64,000 bases of DNA from Epiperipatus broadwayi (GCA_028023455.1 JAQFVV010013341.1:62001-126000), one strand, 5' to 3'; shown: positions 1 through 15,400, counted from the stretch's first letter. The notes: generated by a model from the letters alone, not told the origin. Numbers and translations are program-made.

Positions 1-1984
1 AATCAAAAATCTGTCAATTACAAATCAAAAGAAGTTATTTGAAATTCTTAATAAATCAATATTAGGGATATTACAATGAGAAATCCAAAGAAACCATGAA
101 AATTTAGAATTGACCTTTTTTAGGAATTGAAGAAAAAAAAACAAATACTACCAAAAATTCAGCAAACATCAAGTCCGGTCAATAAAAACTAATACTAAAA
201 GGTTTTAGATTACACAATACATTTATAAATTAACTTGTGGGTACTATTACTATGATAAATTGCCATTATTCTAAAAAAAAAATTCTTCAAATGGTCAATT
301 AATCATCCTAGTATTCTTTCATGATATCAAAACAGTGTTTAGAGAGTTAAGAAAAGATAAAAATAGAAATGTAGATAGATTGATACCATATATTACAGTG
401 AGATCATATTAATTAGAGGGTATGGAGGCAAAAATCAGCAAATATAATGGTAGCATACAAGGATACTATTGTGATAACCAACTGCCAAGCTATCAAAGAT
501 CTTAGAATCCTGGTTATAATTTTTCTTTACATTCTTATGACACTTACTATAAGCTCTAATAGTAAAAAATGCCAGATGATTATGCTTAATAAACCCATAT
601 CTAGTACTATCTATCCAATTTCTCCAGACTAATTCCAAGTTTATGGTTTTCATCAGTCAGGAAATTTTGGATCTTGGAAAAGCATTAAATAGGGATTTAT
701 TAAGCAGCATCTATTAATTACTAAAACATTCAGTAGGTATCACAGGATTGTGAGGGGTAAAAAATACTATTGAAATAACAATGAGTAAGCTGAAGTCATG
801 TAACAGTCATTTGATTTTTAGTTATATTCCAGATTCATCATTTAATCCCAAATGCTTGGCAAGAGTTATAGTCTGCTAAAGATAGCTTTTCACTTGTACC
901 TAACACTGGTAAGAAGATACTGGATATCAATTTTTATATCAGGACCACTTTACAGACTTAGTATCTTTTTATTAACTTTTCCTTATTATAGTTTTCAAGT
1001 TCTAGCACTTTAAAGCACAGATTTTGAAAAACCTACTAACTATTCTTAATTAATTAATTATGGATGAAAAACATACTTGCATACAACAATAAGAATAAAA
1101 TGAGAGTTAATAAATTATATAACTTTTATTGGTGCAAACAAAATAGAGAAATAATATTAACTATACCACATATATTCATGTACACATCAAGTGTTTTTAA
1201 TGCATATTTCTATCATATATATTCAACTTGTAGATAAACACTAGTTGTTTTTTCTACTTTATTTCATTGTTATCTATCAATAGCCACGGAATTACTATTC
1301 ATTAAATTATAGCTTTGACAACATCTGACTAAAGTTTCAGCTTCATCCCTCTTACACTTTAAATGTTATCATATAGGAAAAAAATATTAGAGCTATGGGA
1401 GCACTATGAAATTTCAGATTCATGCACAAAATCTTAATTTACTCTCACAAATCCCCAAATAAAAAGAAAGAAAAAAAGCCTTACTAATTTATAAGCTGTC
1501 TATATTTCAAACCTAGTTTTTTATTGAGATGGTCAGTGTGTTTGTGATTATTATTAGGTAACTGTAGAATCTAGAAGTTTTTCTAAACATTTTTAGAGAT
1601 CAATTTCTTTTCTTGATCTAAAATATTCTCTATAAATACATAATAGGATTTCACTTTCCTAGCATGGTTCTATCTAAATCCTTATGTGAATTATACTTCA
1701 GTATCTTTGCAAACTACTTTCATTAAGTGACACCAGGATATCAAAGCAATAAAATGTAACACATCCCTTGGTACAGAGCCAACAGGCTACAATTTAACTC
1801 TCTATAGTAGATCTTGGTAAGTTATTCATTCCTCCTAAGCACTATTTAGCTGAAAATTGATGGGCTGATACATGTCCATTGGTCTTTAGTTAGGCCTCTT
1901 AAAAAAACTACAAGCATAAACATGGTGTATTATTTTTCCACACTGATAATTTGCTTATTTATTTCAGTAGGTTGAAAGATAAGT
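1..1984. other. TYW4 intron 6 (partial), mostly unassigned
   Basis: No exon matching the next part of TYW4 could be seen on the minus strand. A decayed piece of the foldback family seen at 17.5 and 33.4 kb lies near 590-680 (share of 'ctatccaat...ccagactaattcc...ttcatcag'). The remainder is simple A+T-rich intron sequence. Confidence 0.5.
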
Positions 1985-2826
1985 TTCTATGGAAGCAATT
2001 GGGGTTTATTATATCCCCTTAATATTTTTCCAAACCCAGCATAAAAACCAAGAACCCACTTTATGTATATATTTATTCTCCCACATCTTCATTATTTGTA
2101 CCCTTTCTGCTTGTAAGCATTTACATTCTATTAGCAGATCCCTAAAATTTTGGTATGACTTCCTTACATAACTTGCAAACTAAGTCACCCACATTTCTCC
2201 ACTTGTATATATTCCCTTCATGCTTTAAATAGTAAACTACTTTCCTTGCTATTATCATAAATTAACTCACATCCAATATTCTGTTTACTTCTATATATAT
2301 TTAAACTCCTTTTACTCTCCATACTAGTTCTTCATCTCTTCAGCTACCTATTTTTTATTAATGCATCTATTCTTCTATCCCATTCTTTGTCACTATAACA
2401 CTTAACAATCCTCCTAACACAATCATCCCACCTTTTATAAAAGTATACTGACATAAAGTCTTTATCCAAATCTTCTGCATAATGCACTATCTTTTTCACC
2501 CATCTTGTTGCCTATCCTTTGCTCATAATCCAATCGAATACTATTTAGTCTAGTCTCTTACTATCCTTAAATTGCAATTTACCATTCATTTTGCTTTTTA
2601 CATCTCTCATATAAAAACTTGACCATCCCATTTCTCCTTGAATTGCCTCCTTTACCGTCCACACATCTGCATCTAATGCATGTCTTTCTATTTCTCTTTG
2701 TGCTTTCTCTAAATAATCTAACACCCCTTTACTAACACATAATGCATCATTACCGTAAATTAACCCTGCTTCTGCCACTCCCTTCCATACAATTCTTGCT
2801 GTAACATATTTATTATATGAAAACAC
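1985..2826 (-). mobile_element. 5'-truncated LINE with cysteine-rich C terminus, copy 1 (longest)
   Basis: On the minus strand, 2826-2545 reads through GLIYGNDALCVSKG, LEKAQREIERHALD and GEMGWSSFYMRD. This is the typical region after the fingers-palm domain of non-LTR reverse transcriptases, where the GDMGW-SF pattern is common in invertebrate LINEs. Further 3' (2220-2000) the text matches the two other copies at 21.8 and 49.3 kb, where the frame encodes a C-x2-C...H-L-x3-C motif. The copy is broken by stops and its 5' part is missing. The clade is not certain. Confidence 0.75.
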
Positions 2827-2901
2827 TGTTAATTTGCTTCATTTATCTAAGATAAGAGCACTACTATTATGCGATGGGATGCACTGCGGCTTCTCCTTTA
2901 T

Positions 2902-3109
2902 CAGCGTCAGGTTTGTGCTGACATGTAGTGTTTATTGAGGAAGGTTCTACAGTGAAAACAAAGAGGCTACTATTATCAAAGATTGAAATGATTTAAAATG
3001 GCTTTTCATTAAAAGATCTCAGAAGCTCTGTGACATCAGGAACCATTTGTGCTGACATTATTGAACAAGTCACTACAATGAGAACAAAGGAGCTACGATT
3101 ATCAAACGT
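2902..3109. repeat. Two diverged direct copies of an 80-bp unit
   Basis: The stretch around 2902-2986 (GTGCTGACAT...GAAAACAAAGAGGCTAC) recurs at 3032-3109 with about 75-80 percent identity by eye and a short spacer. It follows the LINE fragment and may be 3' flank or old satellite-like sequence. No coding sense was seen. Confidence 0.6.
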
Positions 3110-3268
3110 AGATTAAGTATAATCTAGAGGAGTCAATGGTGATTTGTTTAGTATATGTGATGCAGTCAAATGGTATGGCACATTAATGCCTAAATGAGGG
3201 AAAATAAAATAATGTGTACACATTAAAACTACAAATTAAAAGTATTAAGTATAATTTTCAGTGCAAAC

Positions 3269-3406
3269 CTTGAAATATCTGTATAGGGAAGAACTACTTC
3301 AGCCAGAAACAATGTTGGTTTATCATAAACAGCTCCGCATTTAAACAATATTTTAGATAAATTATTTAAATATCGTAAATCAGCACCTAATAATTTATAT
3401 CCATGA
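3269..3406 (-). CDS. TYW4: TYW4 exon 6
   Basis: The acceptor was chosen at TTATTTCCAG just before TCATGG, because only this junction completes the split Ser codon and keeps frame. An upstream AG in the same pyrimidine tract would create a stop. The exon encodes HGYKLLGADLRYLNNLSK and PTLFLAEVVLPYTDIS, matching the family (L-G-x-D-L-R and L-(I/L)-A-E-x-V-L-x-Y). It ends in phase 2 at a weak donor AAG|GTTTGC. The next exon is not found between 1 and 3268. Confidence 0.92.
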
Positions 3407-6400
3407 CTGGAAATAACTATAAAAAAAGAATATTTATAAATTGTGTGTGTGTATATATATAAATATGTGATTGTTTATTATTATTTAAAAATTACTGAAT
3501 GCCAAATATAAAAGGTTGGTCTGCACTATTGCCTTACTGTTCAATGTGAGTTTGACCATCAAATAAAACAGTTCATTGAAAAAATAAGTAATTAATGTTC
3601 CAGTGTCATCACAACAAACCTTCATCAGGGTTTTCTCTTTTTTAAATTATAAGAATAGTGTTATTTTTGAAATTCTTCATTCCTGATTTATTCTTCATTC
3701 TAAAATCATTGATTGAGGAGTCATAAATTCTGATTTTTCCTTCAATAACTTTTTCAAGATAGTACTCATCTTACTAATTTGAACTTAATTTTTTTACATA
3801 TATTTTTATGTTTTCAGTCAGGTTGATAATGAACAGCAGTAAATAGAGAAGACCCCCCCCCCACCAAATATTTGGAAACTCGAATCAAGGTATTTTCAAA
3901 ATGTATTCATAAAGTTTTCCATCAAATAATCATAAACAATCATTTTATCAATGAAAATATCCATGCTAATATATACAGTATATGTAATATATATGTGTAC
4001 AATGATTTAAATCTATGCAAATACATTTAATGATAAATAAGTAAATCTGCCTTTACATAGCCACTACAGGTCAAAGACAACTCATATTGTCCCTTCAAAA
4101 GAACAGTGAAAGAGAAGTCAGCACTCCCAAACTTTCCAATCAGTAAATGGTAAAAGTTTGATGTTTTTCTTTTCTTGTTTTACTCTTTAGCCAAGTAAAG
4201 ATGAATATCTATTTACTGATTAGTAATGGATCGTTAGGTTGTTTTGGCTATGGTATAAATTTGAAGCCAGTTATTTAGGCAACTGCTGCTCCACAATGTG
4301 ATTTCCAAATATATGCAATGGAATTAAATTTACTAATACAACATAACAGTAATATAATATTATTATGTTAACATATATGTAATTGAACCAAAAAATGCCA
4401 TATTAATATTTTTGGCAAAAAAACAAAAGTCACCTTCAATAGCACAGTCTTTCTAATAAATATATCTTCAGGGTTCTAACATACGGTTATAAAACACAGG
4501 ATTTGGATTCAAAAAATAAAGCAAAGATTTCTAATAAAACAAAGAAGTATGTAAGAATTTGTAATTATATATTGGACTATTTAGGTCACCTACAATTAAT
4601 TATTAATATATGGATATTGTCTACACTAAACTTAATATAGTTATAAGGGAATGTTACACTTCCATTTACCATTGACAAACTTCCTCCACTCACAACTTTG
4701 ATGCCATCCATTTCAGATAAATACAATAATGATTATTATTAATCATTATCAAAACTAGAGATTATCTCTAGCACAGATATAAATTTTAAACCTCAATTAA
4801 AGATTAATATATCTGATTTTTTATTTATTTTACACACACAGAGTTATTAACTTTTCTCTTTCTAGTGTGTAATATCTTATAGATATAATAAACACCTTCA
4901 TACTTCCCCATTCTTTTAAAATTCACTTAAATAAAGATCTAATAAAAGACAAATCTCGGAGGTCATTTGTCTTTTATTATATCTTTATTTAAGTGAATTT
5001 TAAAAAAAAGGGGAAGTATGGAGATGTTTATTATATCTATAATTATAAGGGACTTGAACTCAGACTTTCAAGTTCCCTATATCTAACTAATCCATCTTAT
5101 ATAACCAATACACATAACCACATACATATGGAAAAGATAAATTATCTCAAATATATGTATTTTGTGCTCAACCAGCATTCATCAGTTGGACCAGATCATC
5201 ATCTCCTACACATATATACAATCAGTACTCAGTTTACATTAAAATAGCAAATCTTTAAACTTTAATGGACAAGCTTCAATCTTCTCCAGTTTGAAGATTT
5301 TCTATCTTAAAATAAATTGAGCAGTGATGATTGTATATATGTGTGGGAGATGTTGATCTGGACCAACTAATGAGTGCTGGCTCAGTACAAAATATGTATA
5401 TTGGAGATTACTTATCATTTCCACATTATGTGGTTATGTGATTGGTGATTTAAGATGGATTGGATAACTATAGGGAGCTTGAAAGTCTGAGTTCAAGTCC
5501 CTTATAATTAAATTAATTATCAAATATCTTTAGAAAAATTCAAACTTCAAATACATTTAATTATTAATAATATAACACAGGTAAGTATATAACAGAATGC
5601 TACGAGTGCTATTATTCTCCTCTCTTCTTCAGATGCTGTTGGCCTGACCAATGACAGTACTACCATAAGAATTGAACTTGGGACCTTTTGATTCATGAAT
5701 ACTAATTTTGGTTATATCAGTCAGAAATAATAAGGAATTTCAACTAATCAGGATTTTTCTTCCCTAAATTTAACAAGTTTCCATTTTCTCAAATACAGCG
5801 CCCTCTATCTAGAAAATCTTATCAGAAAAGGCTAAAAAGATTTATTAAGATATGATTCATACAATTTCTAATTGCTAAGATATTAAAATGGATTCAACTT
5901 GTTGATTCTTTGAAAAGACAAATGATTTTTTTTTTAGTTACTGATTATTGATGATATAAGAATTATTTTCAAAGAATGCTTCATTTTGATTTACTTATTT
6001 AATCATATGATTAAGCAAGTAAATCAAAATGAAATGATTCTTTGAAAAGAATCATTACATCATCATTAGTCAATTAATTTTAATCATGTGACTTTTTTTT
6101 TTTAGTTTTAGTCTGCTTTTGAACAGAATATATTTATTGATTCAATGACTCATAGTAAGATAAAGCACTGAGAGATCAAAAAGATTAAAGGAAATTTAAA
6201 AAATTGTAAATATATAAAGAATCAATTTGATGGCTGAAGGTAATATGGTTTTGAATTTCTTAAGAAGATTTATGATTATTTTTTTTCCTTTAATAACAGA
6301 GAATATTTTTGTAAACAAAACAACTAAAGTCTTTCTTTGTTTAACTATGTAGCAAATGAATCCAATTTAATTTTTTAATTCTTTTTCTTATTATTATTTT

Positions 6401-9400
6401 AAGCAATTAATTATGTTGTCACTAATAAATGTTCAATGGTTTACATGAACAAAAAAAACCCTTAGAACTATGTGTGTGTAAAATACATAGACTGTAAAGA
6501 GATTGTTAATATATCTATTAACTATAAAGAAATGTTAATTTTTCTGCTGAAAGAAGTTACAATAACTAAGCAGCAATTATGAAGGGAAAAGGCTTAATCA
6601 TCATCAATTGGCAGATTGCCACTCACCACACTTTATTCTGGCATTTCGGTATTTAAAATTAGACCACTATCTTTAATGAGCCAACATCATGAATATGGAG
6701 AGAAGGCTTGTTCTTTTGGGGTTTTCATGTGTAAAGACAGGCACAGAAAAGTCAAAAAATATATGATATCTTTTCCCACGAAAATAATGAGTCAGTATGT
6801 AATATGCATGCACATACATATATTTAAAGCTTAAAAGAAGACAAAACTTGCATAATTATTTAAAATAAAATCTGGAATGACTTGAACAGTGATTGAGAAA
6901 CAATCTTTGTTTGAAATACAATATTATTTCAAATCAGACCTATATTTAATATACTAATTTTGAATTTTCTGATTTTCTTAAAAATATAAAACATTTAATA
7001 AAATAAATTACTTCCCGTAAAATATAAATAAAAAATATTAACTTAAAAATGAAGTTAAAAAAGAGAAGTTATAAATAAATATAATAAAAATATGCTAAAC
7101 GTTTTCGAGGATCCATGCCTCATAATCATAGCATTCATAAAAATACATAATAAAATATATACAAAGATATATAAAATTAGCACGTGTTACATGGGCCATT
7201 TCTTCGATATATCAAAGCAAGTGTCTTTTCTATTTATAGCATTAATATTTCCATTATTATAGAATGCTTCTTTTATTTTCCTCTTATGATCATTTGATTC
7301 AGTGCATAAAATTACAGGATTGGAAGGAATAAAATTGTGTCCAGATTTCATGGAATGCTCCAAAAATACAGAAGTTATATTGTTCTTCTGAGCTCTCTTG
7401 TAAGCGTATATGTGTTGAGCAAGCCTAGTATTAACAGTAGCTTTAGTTTCACCATAATATACAGCAAGACATTTTTCTTGAGGACATGAAATGGAATAAA
7501 CTACATGTGGGGTGAATGAACGATCAATATGATCTTTTGAGTTGTTGATCAATCTATTAGAATTAGGAGGAGTTCTAAATCCAATTTTAAACTTATTGAA
7601 TAATGCTTTAGTTAATTTGTTAGATATTTTGGAAATGTAAGGAATAGTAATTCTAGGAAGTTAAACACGTGGTACAACACTATTTATTTAATTATGGAAT
7701 TTAAAAATATAATTTTTAATAGACCAAAGTTTAAAACCTGCTTTCATCAAATCTTTAATAAAATTATTCAGATTTTCTTTTCTGTCTGCTTCATATTTAC
7801 AAAGATGCAAATTTCTAAATAAGAAAGAATAAATTTGCTGGTTTAAATTCTTTCTTATTTAGAAATTTGCATCTTTGTAAATATAAAGCAGACAGAAAAG
7901 AAAATCTGAATAATTTTATTAAAGATTTGATGAAAGCAGGTTTTAAACTTTGGTCTATTAAAAATTATATTTCTAAATTCCATAATAAAATAAACAGTGT
8001 TGTACCATGTGTTCAACTTCCTAGAATTACTATTCCTTACATTTCCAAAATATCTAACAAATTAACTAAAGCATTATTCAATAAGTTTAAAATTGGATTT
8101 AGAACTCCTCCTAATTCTAATAGATTGATCAACAACTCAAAAGATCATATTGATCGTTCATTCACCCCACATGTAAGTTTATTCCATTTCATGTCCTCAA
8201 GAAAAATGTCTTGCTTTATATTATGGTGAAACTAAAGTTACTGTTAATACTAGGCTTGCTCAACACATGTACACTTACAAGAGAGCTCAGAAGAACAACA
8301 ATATATCTTCTGTATTTTTGGAGCATTCCATGAAATCTGGACACAATTTTATTCCTTCCAATCCTGTAATTTTATGCACTGAATCAAATGATCATAAGAG
8401 GAAAATAAAAGAAGCATTCTATATTAATGAAAATATTAATGCTATAAATAGAAAAGACACTTGCTTTGATATATCGAAGAAATGGTCCACGTAACACGTG
8501 CTAATTTTATATATCTTTGTATATATTTTATTATGTATTTTTATGAATGCTATGATTATGAGGCATGGATCCTCGAAAAGGTTTAGCATATTTTTTTTTT
8601 ATTATATTTATTTATAACTTCTCTTTTTTAACTTCATTTTTAAGTTAATATTTTTTATAAAACATTTAAATAGAACGAAGAAAGAAAAAAAATTTTGGAA
8701 TAAAACAAAGTTGATTTTTTCTTTAAAATGTATATTGATTATAGTTAATCTTTATTTATTTATTTATTTAAAGAATTAATATATAAATATTTTGAACATT
8801 TGAAAAAGAAAAGACTATTCCGTAAAACTCACTGAGTATGCTTCCAATTGCTAAGGCCAGAATCATTCAAAACATATATATATATATATTATAACTAGCA
8901 AAAGAAAAAAAACTTTCCAAATTAAAGAATTAATGTAAATTTTAAAAAAGCAGGATAATAGTAATTAAATTATTTTGTTTTTATTAATCAAGATGAAAAT
9001 AACTTATTGTAATTTCCTTGTTTTTAAATCCCACTGTATATTATAAATAGTGGAGTCAGATTAGCTGATTTTTAGAGAAAATATAATTGTATAGTGCGTA
9101 GAAAGTCACTCTGAAGGACAATTTCCAGTCTCCATATTTGTCAAGTTTGAACTCATAGAGAAATAAGGGATGCCTTTTGTGATTTCATAGCCCAATATGT
9201 GAGAAGTTGAACAGAGTTGAGAAATCTTATATTGAATACATGTGCTATCTGGAAATGACAACAAGAAACAAGCCTACTAATCTTGAAATTCTAAAGTGGA
9301 TATTTTATTCATGCACTACTTTATATATGTATGGAAGCACAGATGAAAGAAACTGTCTGTTGGTCATATATGTATATTACTTATGCATGAGATTCATTTC

Positions 9401-12400
9401 ATAAATGAAAGTCTGAAGCACAGATGAAAAAAATTGCTGTTAAGTAAAATACATATATTGATAATGACATATTACTTCAAACTTTAACTTTGCAGATAAT
9501 AAATATCTATTTCTACTTACTGCCTAAAGTAAAAGTATTAAATCTTAATTATACTGATTTAAGAGTAAAAAACTTTTGATTGAAATTAAAGTAATTAACT
9601 GATGAAAAAAAAAATTGGGAAAATTTCTTAAAGTTCAAAAAGATAAAAATTAAAAGAGCTTTCAATAGACTTTCAAAAAATCATAAAGTAATATTTTTTT
9701 AACTGATTTTGTTTACAATTTAAGAGTATTCTAAAAAAACTTTCATTTATAATTAAGATAAAAATACTTAAAACTAATAACTAAAATATTTTGTTTTTTA
9801 TTAGAACAAACACGTGTGTATTATGTATGGGTTTAGCATTGAATCATTTATATATTATTGACAGAATATTTATTTATTAATGACTGAAATATTATTTTAT
9901 ATTAGAACAAGTGTGTGTGTGCGCATGTATAGATATTAATACTGAAATATTATTTATGTTAGAACAAGCAAGTATAGGTGCAAGTATATATGTGTGTGTG
10001 TGTTAACATTCAATTATATATGTGCATATAGATATGTATTTATTTAATACTGCTTACAATTTATATATCTGTAAACTACAATTAAAATACTGTTAATGTA
10101 TGGTTTAGTTTGTCAATCTATGAAATATTTGATATTTGTAAATCAAAATTAGAATGATGTACCTGTATTATAAAGTTACTTATTAGATCTTTAATTTCGT
10201 TTTCATTATTATTTCTAATCAATTACTTTTTAAGTTGTTCCAGTTAAATTACTTAACACTAGACTGGATTAAGTTTTATATATGTGTATTTTCTCTTGAT
10301 CAGTCCCCAGGATCCTTGTATTCCCAATGCCAGATCAGACATAATGGTATGGTGATATACATTACTGTGATATGTATTTTATGAACATCTATTTAGTTCT
10401 CTGTAGGATTATTTAGATGCATTAAAATTATAAATGTCACCTTTAAAATCCACTCATTTTATTTTATAAGTTTTTTGCTGAATACTATTTTACTGATGGC
10501 CGGTATATTCATGGTACCCTTTGGCCCAGAGCAGTAATAATGCTTAGCATTGATACAATGATCTTAGCATTTTAAAGATATATTTACTGTTGTAAATATT
10601 TTAGCAGATTAAATACTGATGACTGCTTTTATATTATGCCATAAGTTTGGCATTATCTAAATGATGATTAGTCTCAAATATCTCTTTTTAATCCAGTTAA
10701 ATTGTTAACTCTTGACCTATGATGATTACTGCTGATAATGCTATATTAACACGAATATGTTGCTTATTATTTACTTTCATGCTGATTTTTTTCTCATTCT
10801 CTATGCTCAGTACAAGTGTTGCTGCTATTGATTATGATTTCCATCGTGCCTGTTACTCCTCTGTTACTCCTTCACACTGTACTATTATGACACATATATA
10901 GAAATAATATATAAGCAAGCAAAAAATTATGTGAATATTTACATGTAATGATTAGAGAAATCTGTTAGCACTGGTGTTGCTAAGTAACTATCAACTATTT
11001 GTTCTAGTAATCTATAATAGCTTTTTTATCCTGAATTTACTTAGCAAAAGCCAAATCCAAAACAAAAAAAGCCAAATCCAAGACAAAAAAGCTATTGTGA
11101 CTACTAGAAGAAATTGTTTAGCATAAAATTGTCAATTGTAATTGATAGTGGCCTAGCAACACAACTGCTAACACATGTGTCTAATGCTTACATGGAAATA
11201 ACTCCACTTGTTTCTCTGTTTAAAGAAAATTAATTCATGAAAATATTTAAATTAACAAATACCATATGTATACATATTTCATTTCTATGAAAATATATAT
11301 ATATTAATACCTTATTTCTAAAAATAAATAATAAATGCAAAATATAATTGAACCTTTGTCAATATAAAATAAAACAACATGCATGTTATTAGGAAGGTGT
11401 TAGAATTAAGTCTAAATATAAATAAAATAATTAATATGCATATACTACTCTTGAATTAGAAACCTACTTAATGGAGAATCACTTCCCTCGTATAAATTTA
11501 CAGGCAAATCTATAAGATTCAGTAATGCTTCATTCTGCAATATGCAGGATTTCTTCCTACTCACAACTGATGGGAAATCAATCTACAATAGAATGTATAT
11601 ATATTTAATGCATATGTGATTAATCCTTGGAAGAAAGTTTACTGGTATATATTTTACCTGATTTCTGTTGAGAATAAATTATCCTTCAAGAAGAAATTTG
11701 AATGATTTTTATACTTGTGTGAAAATTTATTTATGCTAGTGAATTTCCTTTTTAGGGATTAATTATATATATATTGTAAAAAAGATGATTTGAATTGAGT
11801 TCAAATCCAACTTTTACCTCAAAACAAAGTCTTATGTATAGCGAAAAGATTCAGTCCAAAGAAATTATCATATAAATTCTTATTAAAATGAATAAGACAG
11901 TAATTTAAATTATTTATCTTTCTCCACCTCTTCTCTTGGATTGCCTCATCTTTCCTTACATCAATTCATATGTGATCAGTCATGTTACTAATTATTACTC
12001 CAACCTCAATCAGAATATTATCAAACTATGATATTACAACTAATTGGAACTACCTCAAAGACAGTAAAATAAAAAAATCAATTTAATATGATAGAGAGAT
12101 AATACTATTGATTAATTCTATACGAAATATTTATAAATGAACTTCTTATTGCCACATCATGAAAAAGGTTTTTATCCATTTTTCTTATATTTACTCACAT
12201 ACACTTCAATATAGATTTAATTCTTCTACTATTTCTTTTGGCTGATGATTTCCTCTGATTATCCCCAATATTAACATCTGATTAACTTCTCAATTGTTGC
12301 TGTTTAATTTCTTAGGTTTATGATGGATCCTATGATCTTATCCAAACATCCTGTTTACACTTGTGGTACACTAAACATCATTGTTACAGGCACACTGTAC

Positions 12401-15400
12401 CAAACTCATAGAATGCTGCCTTTGAATCTTTAGTCAAATAAATAATCAACCATCTTGGAAATGAATTTTATTTAAGACATTTTATTAGCACTTTCTTTGA
12501 ATCAAATTAATCTCAAAAATTCATATTCTTCTTTCATAATTAACATTCATACAGTGGGAAATATTATACTGTTCATAGTGTATGATTATAAATTTTATCT
12601 AAGTCAGGGTTTGAGCACTATGAATTTAACTGACTTGGCTGAAAGCATGTTCAGCTACATATTGATAGTTTAAAACAAAATAATCTTTTCTTTATAAGCA
12701 GATAAAATACTTATGATAGAATTTTAATTTAATAGAAGAATTAAATATTTGTACAAAAATTAGATTTATTTATTATAAGTGTAAAAATGAATTAGATTTT
12801 ATTTATTAAATAAATGTTTTGGTCATGCATTCACCTGTAAGCGTCAGTTTTAAAAGCATAAGTGGATCGTTTATCTTAAGCTTATCATTATATAAGCCAA
12901 GCTTTGTTCACCATGCTGAAATTTGTGAAGAGTGCATGGCCAAAGGTTTATTCCCTTCTCTATATTACATAGGTAGTCGATGCTATATAAATAGACTATT
13001 TATTATAGTAAATAAAATGTTTATAAAATCTCAATTTATGCCCATATTCGTACACATATATACAGATATTTACCATGTCTGTATATATATTAACAATGTT
13101 TAAGACTTAATCCATGAAGATGCATTCCTTCCTAAGCAATTTTCTTATTCTTCCCACTACTATATTTGTTCATTATCTCCGCTAGTCAGTCATATATTGT
13201 ACAGTGTCCATTACGATATGATGATTGCATTTTCTGTTCCGATGCTAGTATTTAATCAGTTCAAAAAATCAAATTTATCACCAAAAAATGTTAATAAAGA
13301 CCTGTTCTATATACAGTGAAGTCACGAACTTACATTGCATTGCCTTCTAATTACATTATTTCAATTATATGCTATCCAAATAAAATTGTAATTAACAAAA
13401 ATATAAATAAACAAATAAAAAAGCCATTACAATTCACAAATTCTATGGCATTAAGCAGCCATTTTTCCTTCTCTTAGCATTATATGCAATTATATATATT
13501 AATAAAATTTCTTCAGTTTATATTGAAAGTACTACATTGTATTCTTCCTTTACTACCCTTTCCAAATTTGATGTGGTATATTTTGTACAATAAAATATTT
13601 TCTGAGAGTAACGCTTAAAGTTTTACAAAATTTTAGAATGTACTAAAAGTTGATACTATTTTAAAAACATCAAAATAAATAATTTCTTGATAGGAAGACA
13701 ATGATTATGTTTCTATAACAACAAAAAAAATATTGAAAAAAAGGAATATGGTCTAGAGTGTGTTTAATAGCTACACAAGTCACACATTTCACTATTTATT
13801 TTATTTTAAAAGTAAAAATATGGTAGTTAGTTTTTCTTTCTTATTTTTATTATTTCAAGGAATGCATGAGTGAACATACACTCTTAAAATATCTGTAACA
13901 GTGTCCCCTCAATTTATTATTAATAATTATATTATTATTTTAAAATTTTGTTCATAATATTTACTAAGGCAATAAACCTAAAACATGTGTGGTTAAAAAT
14001 GCGAAGGTAGGGACCCTCTTTTCTTTCAATGTGTAAGCTTGTGGTTAAGACCTGTAGGGGTCCCTACCTTCGCATTTTCAACCACACATGCTTTAGGTTC
14101 ATTGCCTTAGTAAATATTACTTACGTAATCAATGTGCGTTAAATAAATTTATAATTTTGTTAATATTATAATCTTTATTTATATGCATACCATTCATATA
14201 AGAAGTGTCTGTGTTATATATATGTGCATGCTGAAAGGTATTGATTCTATTCTAATCGGTGTTTATCAACAAAATGTGAGTTACTACACACTATATACAT
14301 TGAACACAAGGGGTGTATGGAAGAAAATATAGATAAGTCGTACTCAACTATATGTATAATATGAGTGTGTGTCTGCCATTAAGATTTGAATTTATAATTT
14401 TAATTAATTCAAGAGTCATCTTTCTAATAATTATGTTAATATTAATTTTAAAACTGTGGATCAAGATTGCATATAAAGTTTAATTATTAAAATCAAAATG
14501 ATTTTCTTGTGCATAAAATAAAACCCCAAGATTTTTCCTTGAATAATAGTACTGCATCAGAAATCTTGTAGAAAATGGAAGAAAATAAATAAAAATACTG
14601 AACAAATTATATCAATTAGTCTGGAAAACTAACCAAAGTTAACCACTGGAAGAAATCAATTTTACTTTTATAACAAAGAAAGGATTTTAATAATATGAAA
14701 AATGTTATATCATATTTCTTATAACACATGTAAATATGAATATTCTGAAAATCATATCAGTGATCAAAGCCTTACAATAACAAAAGAATCATTAGCTATA
14801 TAATTTGATTTCATAAAGGGTCAAGAAACTAAAGATATTGACAGCTGAAAAGGTCAGGAATATGAGAAAAAAGTCTAAATGTACTTTAGTGAAGGCTTTG
14901 ATTCAGCTGACATGTAAATTATACAATATTTTAGAAAAACTGATAGTCTAGAATCTTTCACCTTTCTTAGAAAAAAAATATCTAAATAGGGCTATAAGCG
15001 AAATTTAAATAGATTGAACATTGCCAAATTGGTAATGAAGGGAGCCAAAATAAAGATAAGTGATAATTTAAGTTGTTGCTAAAAATAGAAAAGATCTCCA
15101 GATTCTCAAAAGGAAAGTAAAATATTACTATTAAAAGATGGGATTACACATAATTACATAGAAGATGAAGATTATGATATTAGGATCAACAACTGACTTC
15201 AAAATTGATGATGAAGGCATAGAAGTGATTGATATATCTGCCTCACTGGATCATACAATAGCAAAGGAGAAGCAGGTGAGGTATGCATCACAGGCTAATA
15301 CTTGTTGCAATAAAAAAAAAAAATCTACAAAATTTTTTTAGATCAGAGTCGCAATTGTTGAAGATATGTTGGTCCCTATGTGTATATGGATGTGAAAATT

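Noticed and set aside
2545-2826. A host gene exon
   Set aside because: The GLIYGNDAL...GEMGWSSF sequence is the post-RT region of a non-LTR element, and its downstream text is repeated at 21.9 and 49.4 kb.
3407-3412. Upstream acceptor AG (ttttttatag) for TYW4 exon 6
   Set aside because: Using it puts the exon out of frame and creates a stop within a few codons. The AG at TTATTTCCAG restores the split Ser codon.
7028-8659. CRISPR-like or bacterial palindromic array
   Set aside because: There is one inverted pair of coding fragments with a GIY-YIG nuclease. There are no regularly spaced short repeats anywhere in the window.
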